From assembly GCA_947247005.1 (NCBI GenBank), contig OX365953.1, positions 27,774,784 through 27,838,783 of the forward strand: a DNA stretch of 64,000 nucleotides. Direction: 5' to 3'. Both the position numbers and the translations under genes were made by a program. Origin of the DNA: Spisula solida. Its lineage: Eukaryota; Mollusca; Bivalvia; Venerida; Mactridae. Numbering within the stretch: position 1 is the first letter of the stretch; each line of letters begins with the position of its first letter. The notes beneath the pieces were generated by a model that did not search any database, was not told the DNA's origin, and worked only from the letters and a program-made list of their open reading frames with translations. Shown here one piece after another: positions 22,942 to 36,224 of this stretch.

Positions 22942-24322
22942 ATAGAGAAACTCGGGTCACTGTCCGGTGAGAACAATGTTATCAGGCGAGGTGATATCGT
23001 CCGGGTGGCGAGCCTTTGGCGAGTCACCCCGGACGATATCGCCGAGTCTGATAACATTGTTCGATCCGGACAGTGACCCGAGTTTCTATTTATCATGCAA
23101 CCAGCACCACGGAACAAGTAAGGGGCGTAAGTCCTCATTTTGTAAAGTTACAACCGAGTTGTGGGTTTTAGTAGATCCAGTAAACCCGCCGATTAACACA
23201 ATTCAATGTGCTTCCGCGAAACAAAATAGTTCTCAATTCTACGCTGCTTAACAAAAGAAATATTAAAAAATAAAATATTTCAATTATATATTCAGAAAGG
23301 GAAATCTTAGTAAATGATATTACCAAATAACTACATTGTGTCATAATAGTAGAATAAAATTTCGCTCATGAATTTATGAAGTTTTTTTAATGAATCATCA
23401 ATGACGTACGGTCGTTTACTACGTCATAAATCCTTCTGTTATTCTTAACAATGCCTTGGAATAAATACAAACGTGGACTATGTCACGGAAATACATTAGA
23501 TTATCCGTGACTATGTGAAACACTGGGGTGTTTGCGGTAACTGTCAGTGCAAAATTGAATTCCGGACGGGGGAAATAACTTCAAGAATGAACAGTTTATA
23601 CAAGCTTACTCGTCTTAGTCAAGTTGGTGGGTGGAGAATGGCAGTTGGGAGACCTCAATGCTTGGAAAATCGATGGAAATAAAATATGGTAAGACTGATC
23701 TTGTTGAAGAGCCTATTATATTGTTTTATGTTTTACCTATGTATGAACCATATCTACACTGAATCTAACAGTGATATAACTGACCCACTTAGTCTTAAGA
23801 TTCGCCAAAAATGTCCGACTTTTTTCATTTTCAATGATTTTGTATGCGCATCGTATCGAGTCTTCAAATGAGTTCAAAATTGCATTTTGTCCAGTGTATT
23901 TGATGTGGAACCGTTGTCTATGCATACTCTTTTATGTTTATTTATCTTTGATGATCCTACGCCAGTGGATTTATGTGTGTTTATTGTTTTTTTCAGGGCC
24001 TTTCCCAAACGATTGACCCGTGGATGACCCGTATGAATTCAAGAAAAAATACACTGGCGTAGCCCTACATGGCGAAGAAATATTGCAGATGTTGGTTGTA
24101 AATCTAAACTTTGAATAAATATTAGCTATTAAATGTATATTTTTGTAGTTTTCGATCATATGTAGGTCAGTTTTAGACGGAATGAGAAATGGGAAAATAG
24201 TCCGTGATTTGTGGGCGGAGCCAAAAAGTGTTCTCAGGCTACTAGCAGCCTATTGACCTGAGAACACATACTGTTCTCAGGTCATGTGTTATCAGGCAGT
24301 TACCATGGCAGTTGCATGATAA
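22942..24322. mobile_element. 1.4-kb composite insertion between B2 and C1
   Basis: The B3/C2 copy reads GAATATA directly into AATAAAGATGACTGTCTGC; here about 1.38 kb intervenes, so it is an insertion (or a loss in the other copy). It starts with the hairpin at 22,946-23,087. ATCATGCAAC at about 23,090 is inverted as GTTGCATGAT at about 24,311, bounding a second part. Inside lies another small inverted repeat, CTACGCCAGTG (about 23,960) with CACTGGCGTAG (about 24,053), and a CTGAGAACAC/GTGTTCTCAG palindrome (24,228-24,273). It looks like nested foldback elements. No protein-coding gene is supported. Confidence 0.75.
22946..23087. repeat. Perfect-armed hairpin / foldback (142 bp)
   Basis: AGAAACTCGGGTCACTGTCC is complemented by GGACAGTGACCCGAGTTTCT, and inner segments GAACAATGTTATCAG and GGTGATATCGTCCGGG are matched by CTGATAACATTGTTC and CCCGGACGATATCGCC. 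The tip is CGAGCCTTTGGCG. GC-richer than the surroundings. The two overlapping opposite-strand frames here are mirror artefacts of the hairpin. Confidence 0.9.
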
Positions 24323-25019
24323 AAATAAAGATGACTGTCTGCATTACGACCTTACTGAATGTTGCAATGTTGTAAATGTACAGCATTTATGAGTCCACAC
24401 TTGTATACATGCGATGTCTTAGAAGCATACTTTATGTTGAATATGATTTTCTACTGAATTTCAGCTCTAATATGTAGCAGAATAACACGAACGTTGAACC
24501 GTCCACCTTCGACTATTCATTTCTAGTATCGTTTAAAATTGGCATATATATATGAATAAGCTGATTGTCCGGTATTCTGTTCACGTGCATTATCTGTTTT
24601 CTGATGTTTCCATTAGTTGGTCCACAAGAGCTGGAGACGGTTAGCAAGAAAGGCACCAGCGTTGTAGCAGACGCGGAACATGGAAATATCATGTTCGACT
24701 CATACAGATGTATACACCTGACAAAATCGGGCTCCTAAACAGTAACATATCAATAAAGTTATTGAATATAACTCGCTCAGCATTTAGTAGGTTAGTGTCA
24801 CTTATCTTTGCTAAATAGCAATTTTCTCTAAATCTTCCAGCCCCAGGGAAATATTTGTGATGGTATATGTAGGTTTATTTTGGCTTGATTGACATATGTA
24901 TTCAGTTTAGTTAGTATATGTGATGTGGATAGACGAACAATGTCGGTATTCAATAATGTAATATCAATAACTATGTTCATCATGGATATGTAACGTGCTT
25001 AACTAATCAAAAAGATACT

Positions 25020-25350
25020 ATTATGTCGGACAGGAAAGGCAGCACTCAACTTAACCAGCTGAGCACAGAAAATATGAAAACCTACAAGGCACAATGCCCA
25101 ACACACAACCGAATGGGACAATGATCCGCTCAAGTCACAGCCGTCAAAAAGCTGTCTGACCTACTAGTAGTTTCAACAGTAAACACGCTAAATACCTATA
25201 GTTAGCTGTCTGAAGTCTTATCAAATTAAATAATAACCGTATTAAAAAGCTGAATGCCATGTATTCGGCTGAATACCCTAGCTTCAGCAATTGAAATCCA
25301 CCCGTGTCCAAGCTTTCTATAGCTGTATTAAGATGTTTCAGCAATCAAAA
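25020..25350 (-). repeat. Dispersed repeat 'family M' in C1
   Basis: Plus-strand text GTCGGACAGGAAAGGCAGCA, CTCAACTTAACCAGCTGAGC and AAGGCACAATGCCCAACAC is the complement of the family 3' end. Further 3', AAAGCTGAATGCC and TGAATACCCTAGCTTCAGCA continue the family. The orthologous copy in C2 is at 49,135-49,455, so the insertion predates that duplication. Confidence 0.8.
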
Positions 25351-27902
25351 TGCTAATTGCTACATGTGTAAATGTATTAAGAGTAAATATATCAAGAACG
25401 TATTTTTCGTTATACCAAATGTACTCCCAAGTGGTGTTGCTCTGGATGTGTTTTCTTGTTTATTGATTGTTTGTCTGTCATATTGTTTGAACAACATTTG
25501 CTCATGTTTGTTTACTCACTGTCCACGTGTGTGCACTACTCTATGCTGTTTGTTAGTTATTTGACAATCATGATGAACAACCCAGTATCAACAAGCTAAA
25601 GTCTCATTCATCGTTTAGGATTATAACTCCGAGTATAGTTAAGGTGTTTCCGCGTACTCCAAATGTGTTGAAATAGAGACTCATCAGATTATCAATTCGC
25701 TATAGATTCTTATATCAATTAATATATGTTTATAGAAATACGAAATATACGATGAGCATAATCAGACCAGCGAAATATTTCGTATCTGCCTAATCTATCT
25801 TAATATTTACTTCATTCAAATAAAAGTGGAGTTACGTATATATTGAGTTGCTTACTTTGTAATTAATAATTCATTGTTACAAACATGTTCATACGCGTAC
25901 TAATTTGATAACGTATTTAAATTCCGAAACAAAATGAAGAAATAATTAAGGAATGGATCAATAGGTTCATTTCCAATATAAATATTTTCCTTTACGTAAT
26001 ATTGTTTTAACATGACTGCACTGTCGTATCATTATGAGGCGGCGTAATTAGTTTTAGCTATCCAATTTTATTTTTGCGTCATACAGTTGTCAGAATAAGT
26101 CATTTTTGTTAAATTAAGTACTCGACTATTAATGTTTCACGAATTTACTGTACAATTATTATTGTATTATACTATAATAAATTTGCAGAAAAAGCTTTGG
26201 CTGAAAATTGTATGTGTCATTTATTTCAAATGTTTGAAACACTAACACTTGCGACTACTAGCTACAACGTAATGTGAAACGTATTATAATGCGCCCACAC
26301 AAAATTTTATCCAAGTTTTAATATTTGTTTAGCAAGCATCCCAACCACTTTAGAGCAAGGTTATTTTGCATTTATTTTTTTGTAAGAATATTGACAAGCT
26401 AATGCAAATGAAAATACAATGACATCGGTGTTTACTATCATATACAACCGGTCAATGTATCATTCAACAAATGTTGCTGTTTCACTGTTTCATTCAGATC
26501 GGTCAATTATTAAGAAAGTTACAAGCAAAAATGTTACCTGAATCGGGGCGGTTTGTTTACCAAATGAGCTCCGAACATTAGCATCTGGCCACAGTGTGTT
26601 TACTAACTCGTGTATTGAATATCGCTGATATGGATGTAGTACTACATGTTATACAGATGACAGTATTTTGACAATCAACAAAACATTTGCGTCTGTTAAT
26701 TTTGAAAAGAAATTAGACAGTATTTATAAAAAAGCCAAGCTTTATATCTTCATTTTACCGCAGATTTATTAAATTACACGCATCTTCTAAAACTACTGGA
26801 AATTTTATTCTCATTGAGACTGAAACTTTATTTTATTTGGTCTTGAATGTATTTCATCTAAAATAAATGTAAATCAAACGTAAATTCAATTTTGAATGTA
26901 TGTTGTTACAGAGAAGAACATGTCCAAACGTGTTATAAATCTTCCTGCAAACGCCATTCTGTAAATACGAGATAAACTCGTTATGTTAACACCATGCCGC
27001 TTGATTTAATATTGACAGACATTGTGTTATTTCCGATCTAATATTATTATAAACTGACATCATGTGAGAAGAAGGTTGGATTCGAAAATTAGATCCTAGG
27101 CAACTGCCATACACAAGTAATGACAACACTATCTGCTGGAAAGCTGTTTGAGAAGACTTCTACATTGTACTTTCAATATTCAAAGTAACATGGTACTGGC
27201 TTGATTTCTAGATTGGTATGTTCCGTATGATATTGATAGAGACGGCATACATGTGCATACATATGCGTGATGATACGCAATAGTTCATCAGTCAGGCTCA
27301 GTCAGAACAACTCTAAACTACCATTAACATGTTATATGTTTTCGTAGACAACTCAGACTGCGCATTACATTTAAAAGCATCTTTAGATTCATCTACGACT
27401 TGACAGCCGAAAAACATCTTAAACTGAAATATGCCATTAGTAACCTAAGAACAACAGTAACATTAACACAAACACTAAATGCCATGGCATGAACATTTAT
27501 CGAAAGCGTTAATGGACAACAACCCACTGTTTACTTCATGGACATAGTGTTTTGTTTCTAGAACTATCATCGAATTTAGGATCAATCCTATATGTTTTAT
27601 TGTGAGATCACTGTTTTGTTTTATGTATTACGTGATCCTGTTAAGTAATTGCTTTGTACACTACAATTCGTTCGTACTAGGTCTGCTAAGTGATGTTTTG
27701 TCGTGTACAGCCGATGGAATAGAGACGCGACTATACTTTCTGGCATGTAACGTAAAACAAAATACATAGTTAAAGGCATTTGACTTGATATTTAACAACG
27801 TCATTCAACTATTTTATAGGTCAACCTATGTCACTCAGCAGTTAAGTTACGTATCTTCGACTAGTTGTGTGCCGGGCATTTTGTCATGTAATTGCGGTAT
27901 GT

Positions 27903-27965
27903 GTTGTTTGATATGTTTTCTGTGCTCAGCTGTTTCAGTCCAGTGATGCCTGTCCGATTGTTTAT
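27903..27965 (+). repeat. Short 'family M' 3' end fragment
   Basis: TTTTCTGTGCTCAGCTGTTT followed by CAGTCCAGTGATGCCTGTCC matches the family 3' end and closely matches a second short piece at 37,830-37,895. The C2 equivalent is at about 55,524-55,575. Confidence 0.6.
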
Positions 27966-30083
27966 TATTGAGTCTATGGAACCTTTTCCCTGTCAATTCC
28001 CTCTTATAGTACAATGGCTATGCTACGCAGAGTGCAATTCGTGATATACTTGGTGATTGGAAATATCCTTTATACATAATGTTTGGCTCATAATATTCTG
28101 ATATATCATCTCTCCGACCAAGTAGTTTATAAATATTCACGTTGCATAACAGCGAGTTATTTGTTTGAATGTTTGTACTGTATTTATGCAGGTCAACTAA
28201 ATACTTTCCATTCTTATGTTGCTTTGCTTACTTTGTGGAATGTAACTATACTCGTCCATGTAATTTGCTTGAATATGACATAAATGGTTACCTTTATGTT
28301 TTGTCCTTTACAATATTGCTTGGGCCAGACAGACTATTGTTATTGCTTTCTATAAGGCGTATACAAATATTTCCCTTAAATACAGGGTATTTCATAATAG
28401 TTTCAAACTCATCATACCATTATTACATGTATAATATACACATATGTACAAATGCAATAATTTACGTCACTTAAAACTTGAAAATGTGTTTTGGATGTGT
28501 CAAGTGGTTGTGGCCATACTCATTGTGAATGTGGCGTTTAAGTTTAAGTGATCGACTACAATGTGTGTTATTAAAACACTTATTTAGCTTTTGAGACAAC
28601 CTTATATTTCGTGTGTCTAATTGCATTTAAGAGGACGAAAACGTTAGTTGTTTAAATTAATTCATAGCGTGAGTCATTATGATATAACTGCGCACAATTT
28701 CTCACGCGAAACAAATGCATTCCTGAATTGTAATTAAATTACAAGAATGGTTTTGCAAAGTGAACGTACTCAACGTTAATTAAAATACAAAGCATGAGCA
28801 GAAAATAATTTCGATATTAATTATATAAAGAACATTGCCAATTTTCCTCTCAACAAACGCCATTAGAACTGCAATACAATAAATCATTGTGAACAGCTAA
28901 TTATGATTAAAATATGCAATGGTGGTATTGGATTGTTTTTGCAAGCGGGGTTTATTTCGTTCTTTACAACTGCATCTGAATATAATGTCGTCAATAAATG
29001 CAACTGAAGGATGTTAAACTGTATGACCATTTCAGACGGTGAGCAGGACATGACACGTTCACAGTAATTATCAAAGTATAATGGGACACGCATGCATATG
29101 TTACAGGAAATATTATTTGTAACTGGGGATTACACTTAATTCCTAGGAGACTAGTAATTATAGGAAATCCCTATGTTTAGTTACTTTTCGAAATTCCTGG
29201 GCAAATATTTGCAGTTTTACACATACATGTAGTTACGCACGTTTTATCATATATATATTTACAAACTCGGCACGTACGAGGGATGATCAATACGTATGAT
29301 TGAGAACTTTCCTTCTAACTGTTTAAATATTGTTTCTAGAACAGTGAAATTACCAGGGAATGTAGATGAGTCCATGAACTAGCGTTTTAATTAATTAATT
29401 GCATCGTGACGTCACAATGTTTTTTAATAACGTCACTTATTGTGACCAATGTGCAGCACGCGACGTCGAGCATGACGGACAATAAATAATCGCAGTGCAA
29501 GTCAATAGGATTTCCACCAAACCGGGAAAATCTTTGCGATATCTCATAGATGACTTGACAATCTTTGCGCTCTAAATCAGTAATAATCTACTCATGATTC
29601 CATTAGTTATGAGATTATAGGGACTCTGCCAAACGGATGCCTTTGTCTAATATGAATACACGGATGAATTAGGACACTTCTCCCTTCATGTAATTGCTGT
29701 GTTTTAACGGCAATTCGTGCACACCTTGGTTTCATCTATGAATATACATGTATATGTGAAACTGCTGATTATATTAGAATGGATGTTGATATCCGAATTA
29801 CATACGTATATTACCAATTCGGCTGGTTCACCCAAAGTCTTGCTGATTGGAGACTGGTGCGACCCGGCTGTATCGGTTACAGTAATCTATTCCTGAGTTA
29901 TATAGATAACATTATACTATTCTCTGGTTAAACTAACCGCCACTAGGTACCAATGTCATATCCCCGGAGACACTTGTATGCTAGAATGTCGTCAATCAAC
30001 ACTGATAGTAAACATGGTAATTGTGTAATTCGATAAGCTATCTTGAGTGCTCAGTGTTGAAAATGAAGGAAATTCTGCAGCGA

Positions 30084-30200
30084 CCGGGTGAATGTGTTTT
30101 TGTGGTTACCCTTAACTGAATAACATCGGAAGCTGGCATGTGTCTATATTCAATACCAATCTAAGCCAGAAACTTCCGACGAACAAAAACACATTCACAC
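30084..30200. repeat. Imperfect hairpin conserved in C1 and C2
   Basis: GTGAATGTGTTTTTGT (30,089) pairs with ACAAAAACACATTCAC (30,183), and inside it ATCGGAAGCTGGC pairs imperfectly with GCCAGAAACTTCCGA. The layout (two helical segments separated by an internal loop, total about 115 bases) is unchanged at 57,671-57,787 in C2. It could be a structured RNA or a small foldback element; the copies are too similar for covariation to be tested here. Confidence 0.6.
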
Positions 30201-30879
30201 GACAATGACAATGTTTAAACACGTGCATACAGATATTATTCAGCATGGAGAGGAAATATACACAACAAATAATCAATCATATATAACTTTGCAAATAATC
30301 AAATAGTCGCCGCTCTCACATAGCATGCAATGTGGGTGCACTATTGAAGTAGTGAAATAGAATACGAAATTTAATGTGATTTGATATACATTAGAGTACA
30401 TGTATAATCATACGTTTTTTAAAATTATTTTAAAATTTTTAGATTAGACCGTACATTGATTAATTTTGTAAGTAAGCCATATTTCATGTTTTCTTTTAAT
30501 GATAAACTGTAATTTGATGAAAACCATGTATTGTGTTTGCACGTGCATTCATGATGAAATAGATATAGCAGTTCCGAACTTATATTACCGAGCAGATTTT
30601 ATGGACATTTTCACCGATTCAATTCAGTACATCATTATATAGTCAGCAAAACAATTTATTGCTTTCCTGGAATCGACGCATAGGGTCGTTCTGTTTTATC
30701 GAGTGTATGATACGAGATTTATCTCTAGTTTTATGTGTTTTGTGAACCCGTTAAGTACTTTTTACTTGATAGTATGAGTGCTGTTAATATTCATTTATTC
30801 CTAATGTGTTGTTTTTTCTGAATAATAAGTGTTTCGTAATGCGGTTGATTTATTGCGTGTGTAATACGCCTGAAGATAT

Positions 30880-31190
30880 AGGCAGTCAGCAATTACCCTA
30901 TTTGACCTAACGACCTAGTTTTTGACCCCAAATGACCAAATACCGAACTTCACCTAGATGTTGATTTGGTGACCATTGTGACCGAGTTTCATAAAGATTA
31001 GGTTAACATTGTGACCTTTAGTGACTACGCAAGGTTTTGTTATGATTTTTACCTTCTGTCTCAGTCACGGATAACCCAACATCGAACTTGGCCTCGAACT
31101 TGTTCAGATGATCATTGTGACCAATTTTTATAATTATTAGGCCAAAACTGTGACAAAGTGCCTACGCAAGCAAATAGTGGACGCACGAAG
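30880..31190 (+). repeat. Degenerate 'GACCTAGTTTTTGACC' dispersed repeat (C1)
   Basis: Contains TGACCTAACGACCTAGTTTT, GACCATTGTGACCGAGTTTC, ATAAAGATTAGGTTAACATT, TGTGACCTTTAGTG and ends near AGCAAATAGTGGACGCACG. I recognise this style of repeat from bivalve genomic sequence (from memory). Two internal GTTCAGATGATCATTGTGACC-type blocks show it is built of subrepeats. C2 carries the same copy at 58,475-58,770 with 12 bases missing. Confidence 0.65.
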
Positions 31191-32600
31191 AGTGATCGCA
31201 ACATTTGTGACAGGTGAGGTAAAGAAAGCGGCAAGTGATGTGATATACAATCGAGTATACAATTGGACCTTTCAGTAAATAGGTAAACACTGATAAGGTT
31301 GAAATAGCTGCGGGAGCAGTAGGGTACGTTCTGACTTTCTAAAGATATGTTACATTGTACATAATCATGAACAGTTTTCTGGTTTCATTTCCTTGCATCG
31401 TGTGGGCCATATCAAAGCATTGATATTCGCGTTTCTTAAATAGGCAGGAATCTGACAGGATTTTTGCATGATATGTATTGTATGGAGAAGACAGTGTCAC
31501 AATAGTGCGCTCCGTATAATGTGAAAGGCGGGACAATTTGGTATATTCCACAAAGGTTGATTAAAATTATGTGCACAATTTATCATAGTGATGTTTTGAG
31601 TACATTACTGACCTTATCTGTTTATTCAAGTGGATTGTAAAACCAATTTTGACACAGTTGACCAAACCGATTTATGTTTGTAAATATCACATTATCCTGG
31701 GCGGACTATAGGAGTACCATCAAAATATATTCCCATTAGGCCGCAATGCTTCACACCAGTACAATGTAACTATCCCAGACAGCCGCCATACATCGTCTGA
31801 GTACCGTACGCGAACTAAAACAACAAAATGCAAAAGAAACCCAAAATACAATCCACTTCGATATATATATAAGCTGCTGTGGAATGAAGGTGAGGCCATT
31901 AATCCATTGTTGAATCATACTTCACAAATTAAGAGGACCAGGTCAAATGGTGCTAGCTGTACATGCTTTCAAAAGTTTTTTTTCGAAATTTAACAAATGA
32001 CAAGTGTTATGCTTAAGAGATATAATGCCTATAAATAAGGTCAGTTTAAAGCTTATTTAAGTTTACTCGTTGTTTTTAGTCTCAGATAACAGTGATTGCT
32101 TAACACTGTAGTCGATGTAACTTAATAACGCCTAATCTCGTCTTCGAAACGATTCACTACGAATGGGTTATGCAAAAGGTCAAATGTGAATGTTGACTAG
32201 TGGTTTCATCCGAATTATTTCGGTTTTCATTAAAATTGTACTCGCCTTACTATTCGAACTTGCCTGAAGTGAGCACATCAATTCAAATGTTTTACAATAA
32301 ACAAGCTGGTTTGAGGACGCTGAATGTATTTTTAGCTTTTTATCTTTCGTTCTAGACACATAATTGGAAATACACATACACTCATTTATCAATGAAATCA
32401 ACGTCTTGCGCAATAAATTGGAAAGTCAAATTATAAGACCAGCCGAACAATTATTTGATCAATTCAAGGAGCTGGTACATGATTGCGTAACACGTAATTA
32501 TATAATCCTTTGACGTTATTGTATGTGTATGGTATAGAAAAGCATTTGTCTTTTACGATATGACGCTTATATACATGTACCTACTTGTTAATGAAAACAT

Positions 32601-32614
32601 TCCCCCCCCCCCAA
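32601..32614. repeat. Poly-C tract specific to C1
   Basis: A run of about a dozen C stands where C2 has TTTTTTCCCTCT (about 60,173). An isolated homopolymer change after duplication; possibly also a sequencing-sensitive site. Confidence 0.8.
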
Positions 32615-33170
32615 ATATGCATACACATTACATGTTTAAAGGCGCTCTCGGACGGACATTGTTTGCAATTACATGTATATGATTTTATGTCAAATATGAA
32701 CTATTTATATACCCGATTACATCGATCGAATGTATCTAGAACTCCACATTATTTCCATTATATAACCATTATTATATACATGTTATGTCATTGTTAACAT
32801 GACAGTAGGATATATAAGTGCATACCTCTACTAATACTAATACTAGTACATGCACATTTGAAGTTAATTCAATTACCATGCGCTTAGAGGATTTTCTAAT
32901 GTACAATGTAGGAATGTGATTAAACGACGGTATAATCTATACAAAACCGCTTCCGAACATAATACCACATCCCCCTGTAAGGACAAACATACTTTACGAC
33001 AGACGTGGTTGGCATACAATTATATACATATAGCTGCAAGACAAAACCAGCATGGAGAAAAGGCTTTGAGATGGTGACCTGTCATAACGCAGCTGTAGTA
33101 ATTATAACAACAACTATATATATGGCCTAATACTATTTGCTTTGTATGATAAGCAAAAACACTGATTGAA

Positions 33171-34967
33171 GTCAGTTTGAAAAGTACATTTTTAAAATAT
33201 TATGTTTTGTAGTTGTTTATCAATTTCGCCTTTTTATGTGATGCCGTCGTTTTCGAAAAGTATTATTATAGCATTGATTTTTTGTATTGGTCACTTAAAA
33301 TCCAACTTAGTGTCAATATTTGAGATTCCTTATGAACGTATCTTTGATTTCTTGTGCATGTGAGTTTTAACCAGGTGATTCTAGTAACTATGTAATACCT
33401 TTCAATAACTAGTATTTGCATAGTTTACAAATTAATCAAACTGAATATTTGACATTTGAAGTTGGAATAGTTAGTAAGTATAATTTCCAATTCATTAAGT
33501 TAGTCGTGTAGGATTAAAGCCATTTAAGGACATTGATTTAGAACATACCAAATCGGTGTAGACATTGCAGTCACAATATAGAGTGGCATACATATTACTA
33601 GTGAAGTGCATCTAAAGTATCAGTGGAATAATCAACGAAAACCAAAAACAGTGTTATTCACACATAAATGGGTTTTATCAACATGCGTTTTTTTTCAATA
33701 AATATACGTCATTTGCAGAATGTTGATGTTTATTCGTGAGATAACATTCACATACTCATTTTATATTATTTATTTTGCTGGTATTTATTCGTTAATGGCA
33801 AAGTTATAAACTTTGTGTTGTTCCTTTAATTTTTTTAGCAGTGTATATAGTCACATGTCAGATCACAGCTACATACATATCTATAAGTGCTTTCAGTGAG
33901 CACACGTTGTCTCGAATATTTTTGTTAATGTTATTCTATTTCATCGTTATTCACATAATTATACTGATGTATAGTTACACGGGTAATTTACACATTCATG
34001 TCCAGTCTTGTTCATAACCACGTCACTAGTGTTGACATAAATCAGTTATTGTCAAGTTATTTATTGTAAATTCGAAGAGACACAGTCAATCAAAGCCTCA
34101 CTCTCTGTGCGTCGTTATATATAATTCAAATGCAACACTTTGAATGTGAGTGGATCAGATAAACACAATAATATATAAACTCTTTCAACCGACGCACTGA
34201 TCTTCTTGGTACAATTTGGGGCGACCGTTCAACTACATTAGACGAATGTGATATATGACAACGAGATTATTTCCTGTAACTTTATCCTTAAAGTTTGCAA
34301 AAATATATGTTTACTTTGGTGTGTAAATTTGACACTATATTATCATTATAGCTGTGTTATGAGCTGAATTCATGTTTGATCACTCTCTTGATAATAAACA
34401 CGGACAATGTGAATGTTGAAATGTTGGGTATGCATGTAACGGTAGGTATACGTGACTTATACTAAATATAAAGCTACAATTCCCTGGCTTCATTTAATTA
34501 GAAGATCGTAAGTACTACTTATAAGACTCATGCATACTTGAAATCTGCATCTAAATGTGCTTCTTATGAGCCCGGTAGTGGTCATGTTGACAAAACTGAA
34601 GTTTAAAAAGCTCGTTTTCCCATAAGCAAATAGTAGTTTTCAAACAGTTTTTTCCTGTTTTCTCTAAATATTGTTTTTGTACTTACTACCGTCTTATTCT
34701 AAGCCAGCGATTGATTGATGATGTATTGATGAAGAGGAAAGCACATTGTGTTATAAATTTGTATTGTCATTACGAATGTTTGGTGTAAGAGAAGAATAAG
34801 CATAAGCATGTCGTTACGGAGTAATCATACTGGAAAGTTCATTAAACTTGAATTGTGGATGTTGGACTAACGTCGGCGCTCGAGTGCTAGCTTCTAAACT
34901 GAGTTAAAATCTAGTGTTTGGTAGGCTATGCTGTTTTCACGATAAGGGGATTATTTAAGTAAATATT
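33171..34967. other. Non-coding, nothing recognised
   Basis: Unique AT-rich sequence beyond the end of C1 homology. No gene, tRNA box pair or long inverted repeat seen. Confidence 0.45.
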
Positions 34968-35120
34968 GTAAATAAATATATAGAGGATATTTGTTTGTTT
35001 TGTTGAATATGGTTTATATCTCATCGTGTAGTGATAAAACTCAATATTAAAATTGTATCACTACAAGATGAGATATTAACCATATCCAATAAAAACAAAC
35101 ACATATTATATTTATTTAAT
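34968..35120. mobile_element. Foldback element (about 150 bp)
   Basis: GTTTGTTTTGTTGAATATGG-TTTATATCTCATCGTGTAG on the left is complemented by CTACAAGATGAGATATTAAC-CATATCCAATAAAAACAAAC on the right, with outer AT-rich arms (AAATAAATATATAG/TATATTTATTT). The central loop is about 20 bases. No flanking duplication could be fixed. Confidence 0.8.
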
Positions 35121-35525
35121 GCTTATCTGGTGTCTAAACTGGTACTTTTTATGCCAAATTACCACTTTAGTTAGGCTGCGTATGAATATGTTATTCCATT
35201 CATATTTTTCAATTCATAATCCGCCATCTTGGATAATGGTGAATATGTGAAAACAACTCTTTTGAGAATGTTGCATCAAATCATACACCAACTTGTAGGA
35301 AACTGTCTAACTCGATTTTTTTCACTGATAGAACTCCATATCTCATCAGTTAGCATTAAATAAATTCCAGTATAGTGCGAGTGGGTTTTCTGATACACAA
35401 GTCAGTAAGATGACCTAAGCAGGTGAACGGCAGGTGACGTCGTTTATTTTTCTAGTGTGCGGCATGTATCTTTGATTTATATATCAACGAGTACCTACTT
35501 TCCCAAATGTCTAGAATGTACTCTA
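35121..35525. other. Non-coding; contains one CCGCCATCTTGG site
   Basis: CCGCCATCTTGG at 35,221-35,232 is a textbook match to the YY1 core in reverse (CCAAGATGGCGG). Otherwise AT-rich and unremarkable; function is not implied by one match. Confidence 0.5.
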
Positions 35526-35646
35526 TATATAGAGAAGGTAGTGTAGCGGCCATGATTAGCCGTAACGGCTGTGGCGTTACGAAAGCTGGTTCTCAGTTTT
35601 TGTACAGATAAACACGAACATCAGTTTCTGTGACACTAAAATACAT
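35526..35646 (+). repeat. Dispersed repeat R, copy 1
   Basis: ATATATAGAGAAGGTAGTG, AGCGGCCATG, CGAAAGCTGGTTCTCAG, TACAGATAAACACG and CAGTTTCTGTGACACTAAAA recur in the same order at 63,510-63,630. About 120 bases, GC-richer than the background, with a small stem (TTAGCCG..AACGGCT). At 63,630 the same text is interrupted by element D, which supplies an independent empty site here (ATACATATTACG). Confidence 0.8.
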
Positions 35647-36224
35647 ATTACGTCGATACATCGATAGTGAGACATATACAATATAATTATACTGCGTGCA
35701 TCGGCATACTAGTACATTCATTACAGATCTCCCAGACCATAACGAACAAATATATCAGAATTTAAAACTATTGACTGCTTTTGAAAAGCTTCTCAACTGT
35801 TGCAGTGAATTTCATGATTAATATTTATTACTAGTCCATTGTCAGACTAAACCTGTATTGCTCGCAATCATAGTTCATGTTATAGCTTCAATAAGTTTGT
35901 ATCAAGTGTCATATCAACGTCAGAATAATCATGCTGTTCGTGTATGTTAAGTGTCACATCGTATTTTTGCTCGCAAATCATTCAGCAATGACTGCATCTA
36001 TAGTTACAACGTACACTACAACGAATTGTATTTGTCTGCATTTCATGTTTAGTTAGTTAGATATTGATTTACACAAAATAAATCAATCAAGTTTTTAATG
36101 CCGATTGAAAGAGCTTCGAGACTGTATCACATAATTAAGAAACGCCTTCAAACTTTAAGTGCTTAATGAAGACAAAATAAAGACAAAACATGTAATTAAA
36201 CAAGTCACTAAGAATTGCTAGCTA
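35647..36224. other. Non-coding, nothing recognised
   Basis: No supported gene or repeat. Confidence 0.45.

Larger units (their letters stand above)
24323..33170 (+). repeat. Segmental duplication block C, copy C1
   Basis: Aligns collinearly with C2 (48,424-61,270). Over 28.1-30.8 kb the offset is a constant 27,592; past a 12-base difference near 31.09 kb it is 27,580. Reading frames in the block are almost identical between copies (for example 28,169-28,474 with 55,761-56,066, two residue changes; 31,339-31,551 with 58,919-59,131, none), which at this low divergence says nothing about coding. C1 lacks the 3.6-kb transposon and the 0.55-kb insertion of C2. A perfect TGACGTCA (CRE-like) lies near 29,407 in both copies. 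I recognise no gene. Confidence 0.9.

Noticed and set aside
22887..23251. Overlapping frames on both strands rich in ISPSLITLFSPDSDPS-like text
   Set aside because: Mirror-image products of a long perfect hairpin; the similarity between the two strands follows from the palindrome.
28169..28474. 101-residue frame, nearly identical at 55,761-56,066
   Set aside because: Both copies lie in the recently duplicated C block where everything is nearly identical, so conservation is uninformative. The translation is a hydrophobic, Tyr/Ile/Leu-rich string without a recognisable domain.
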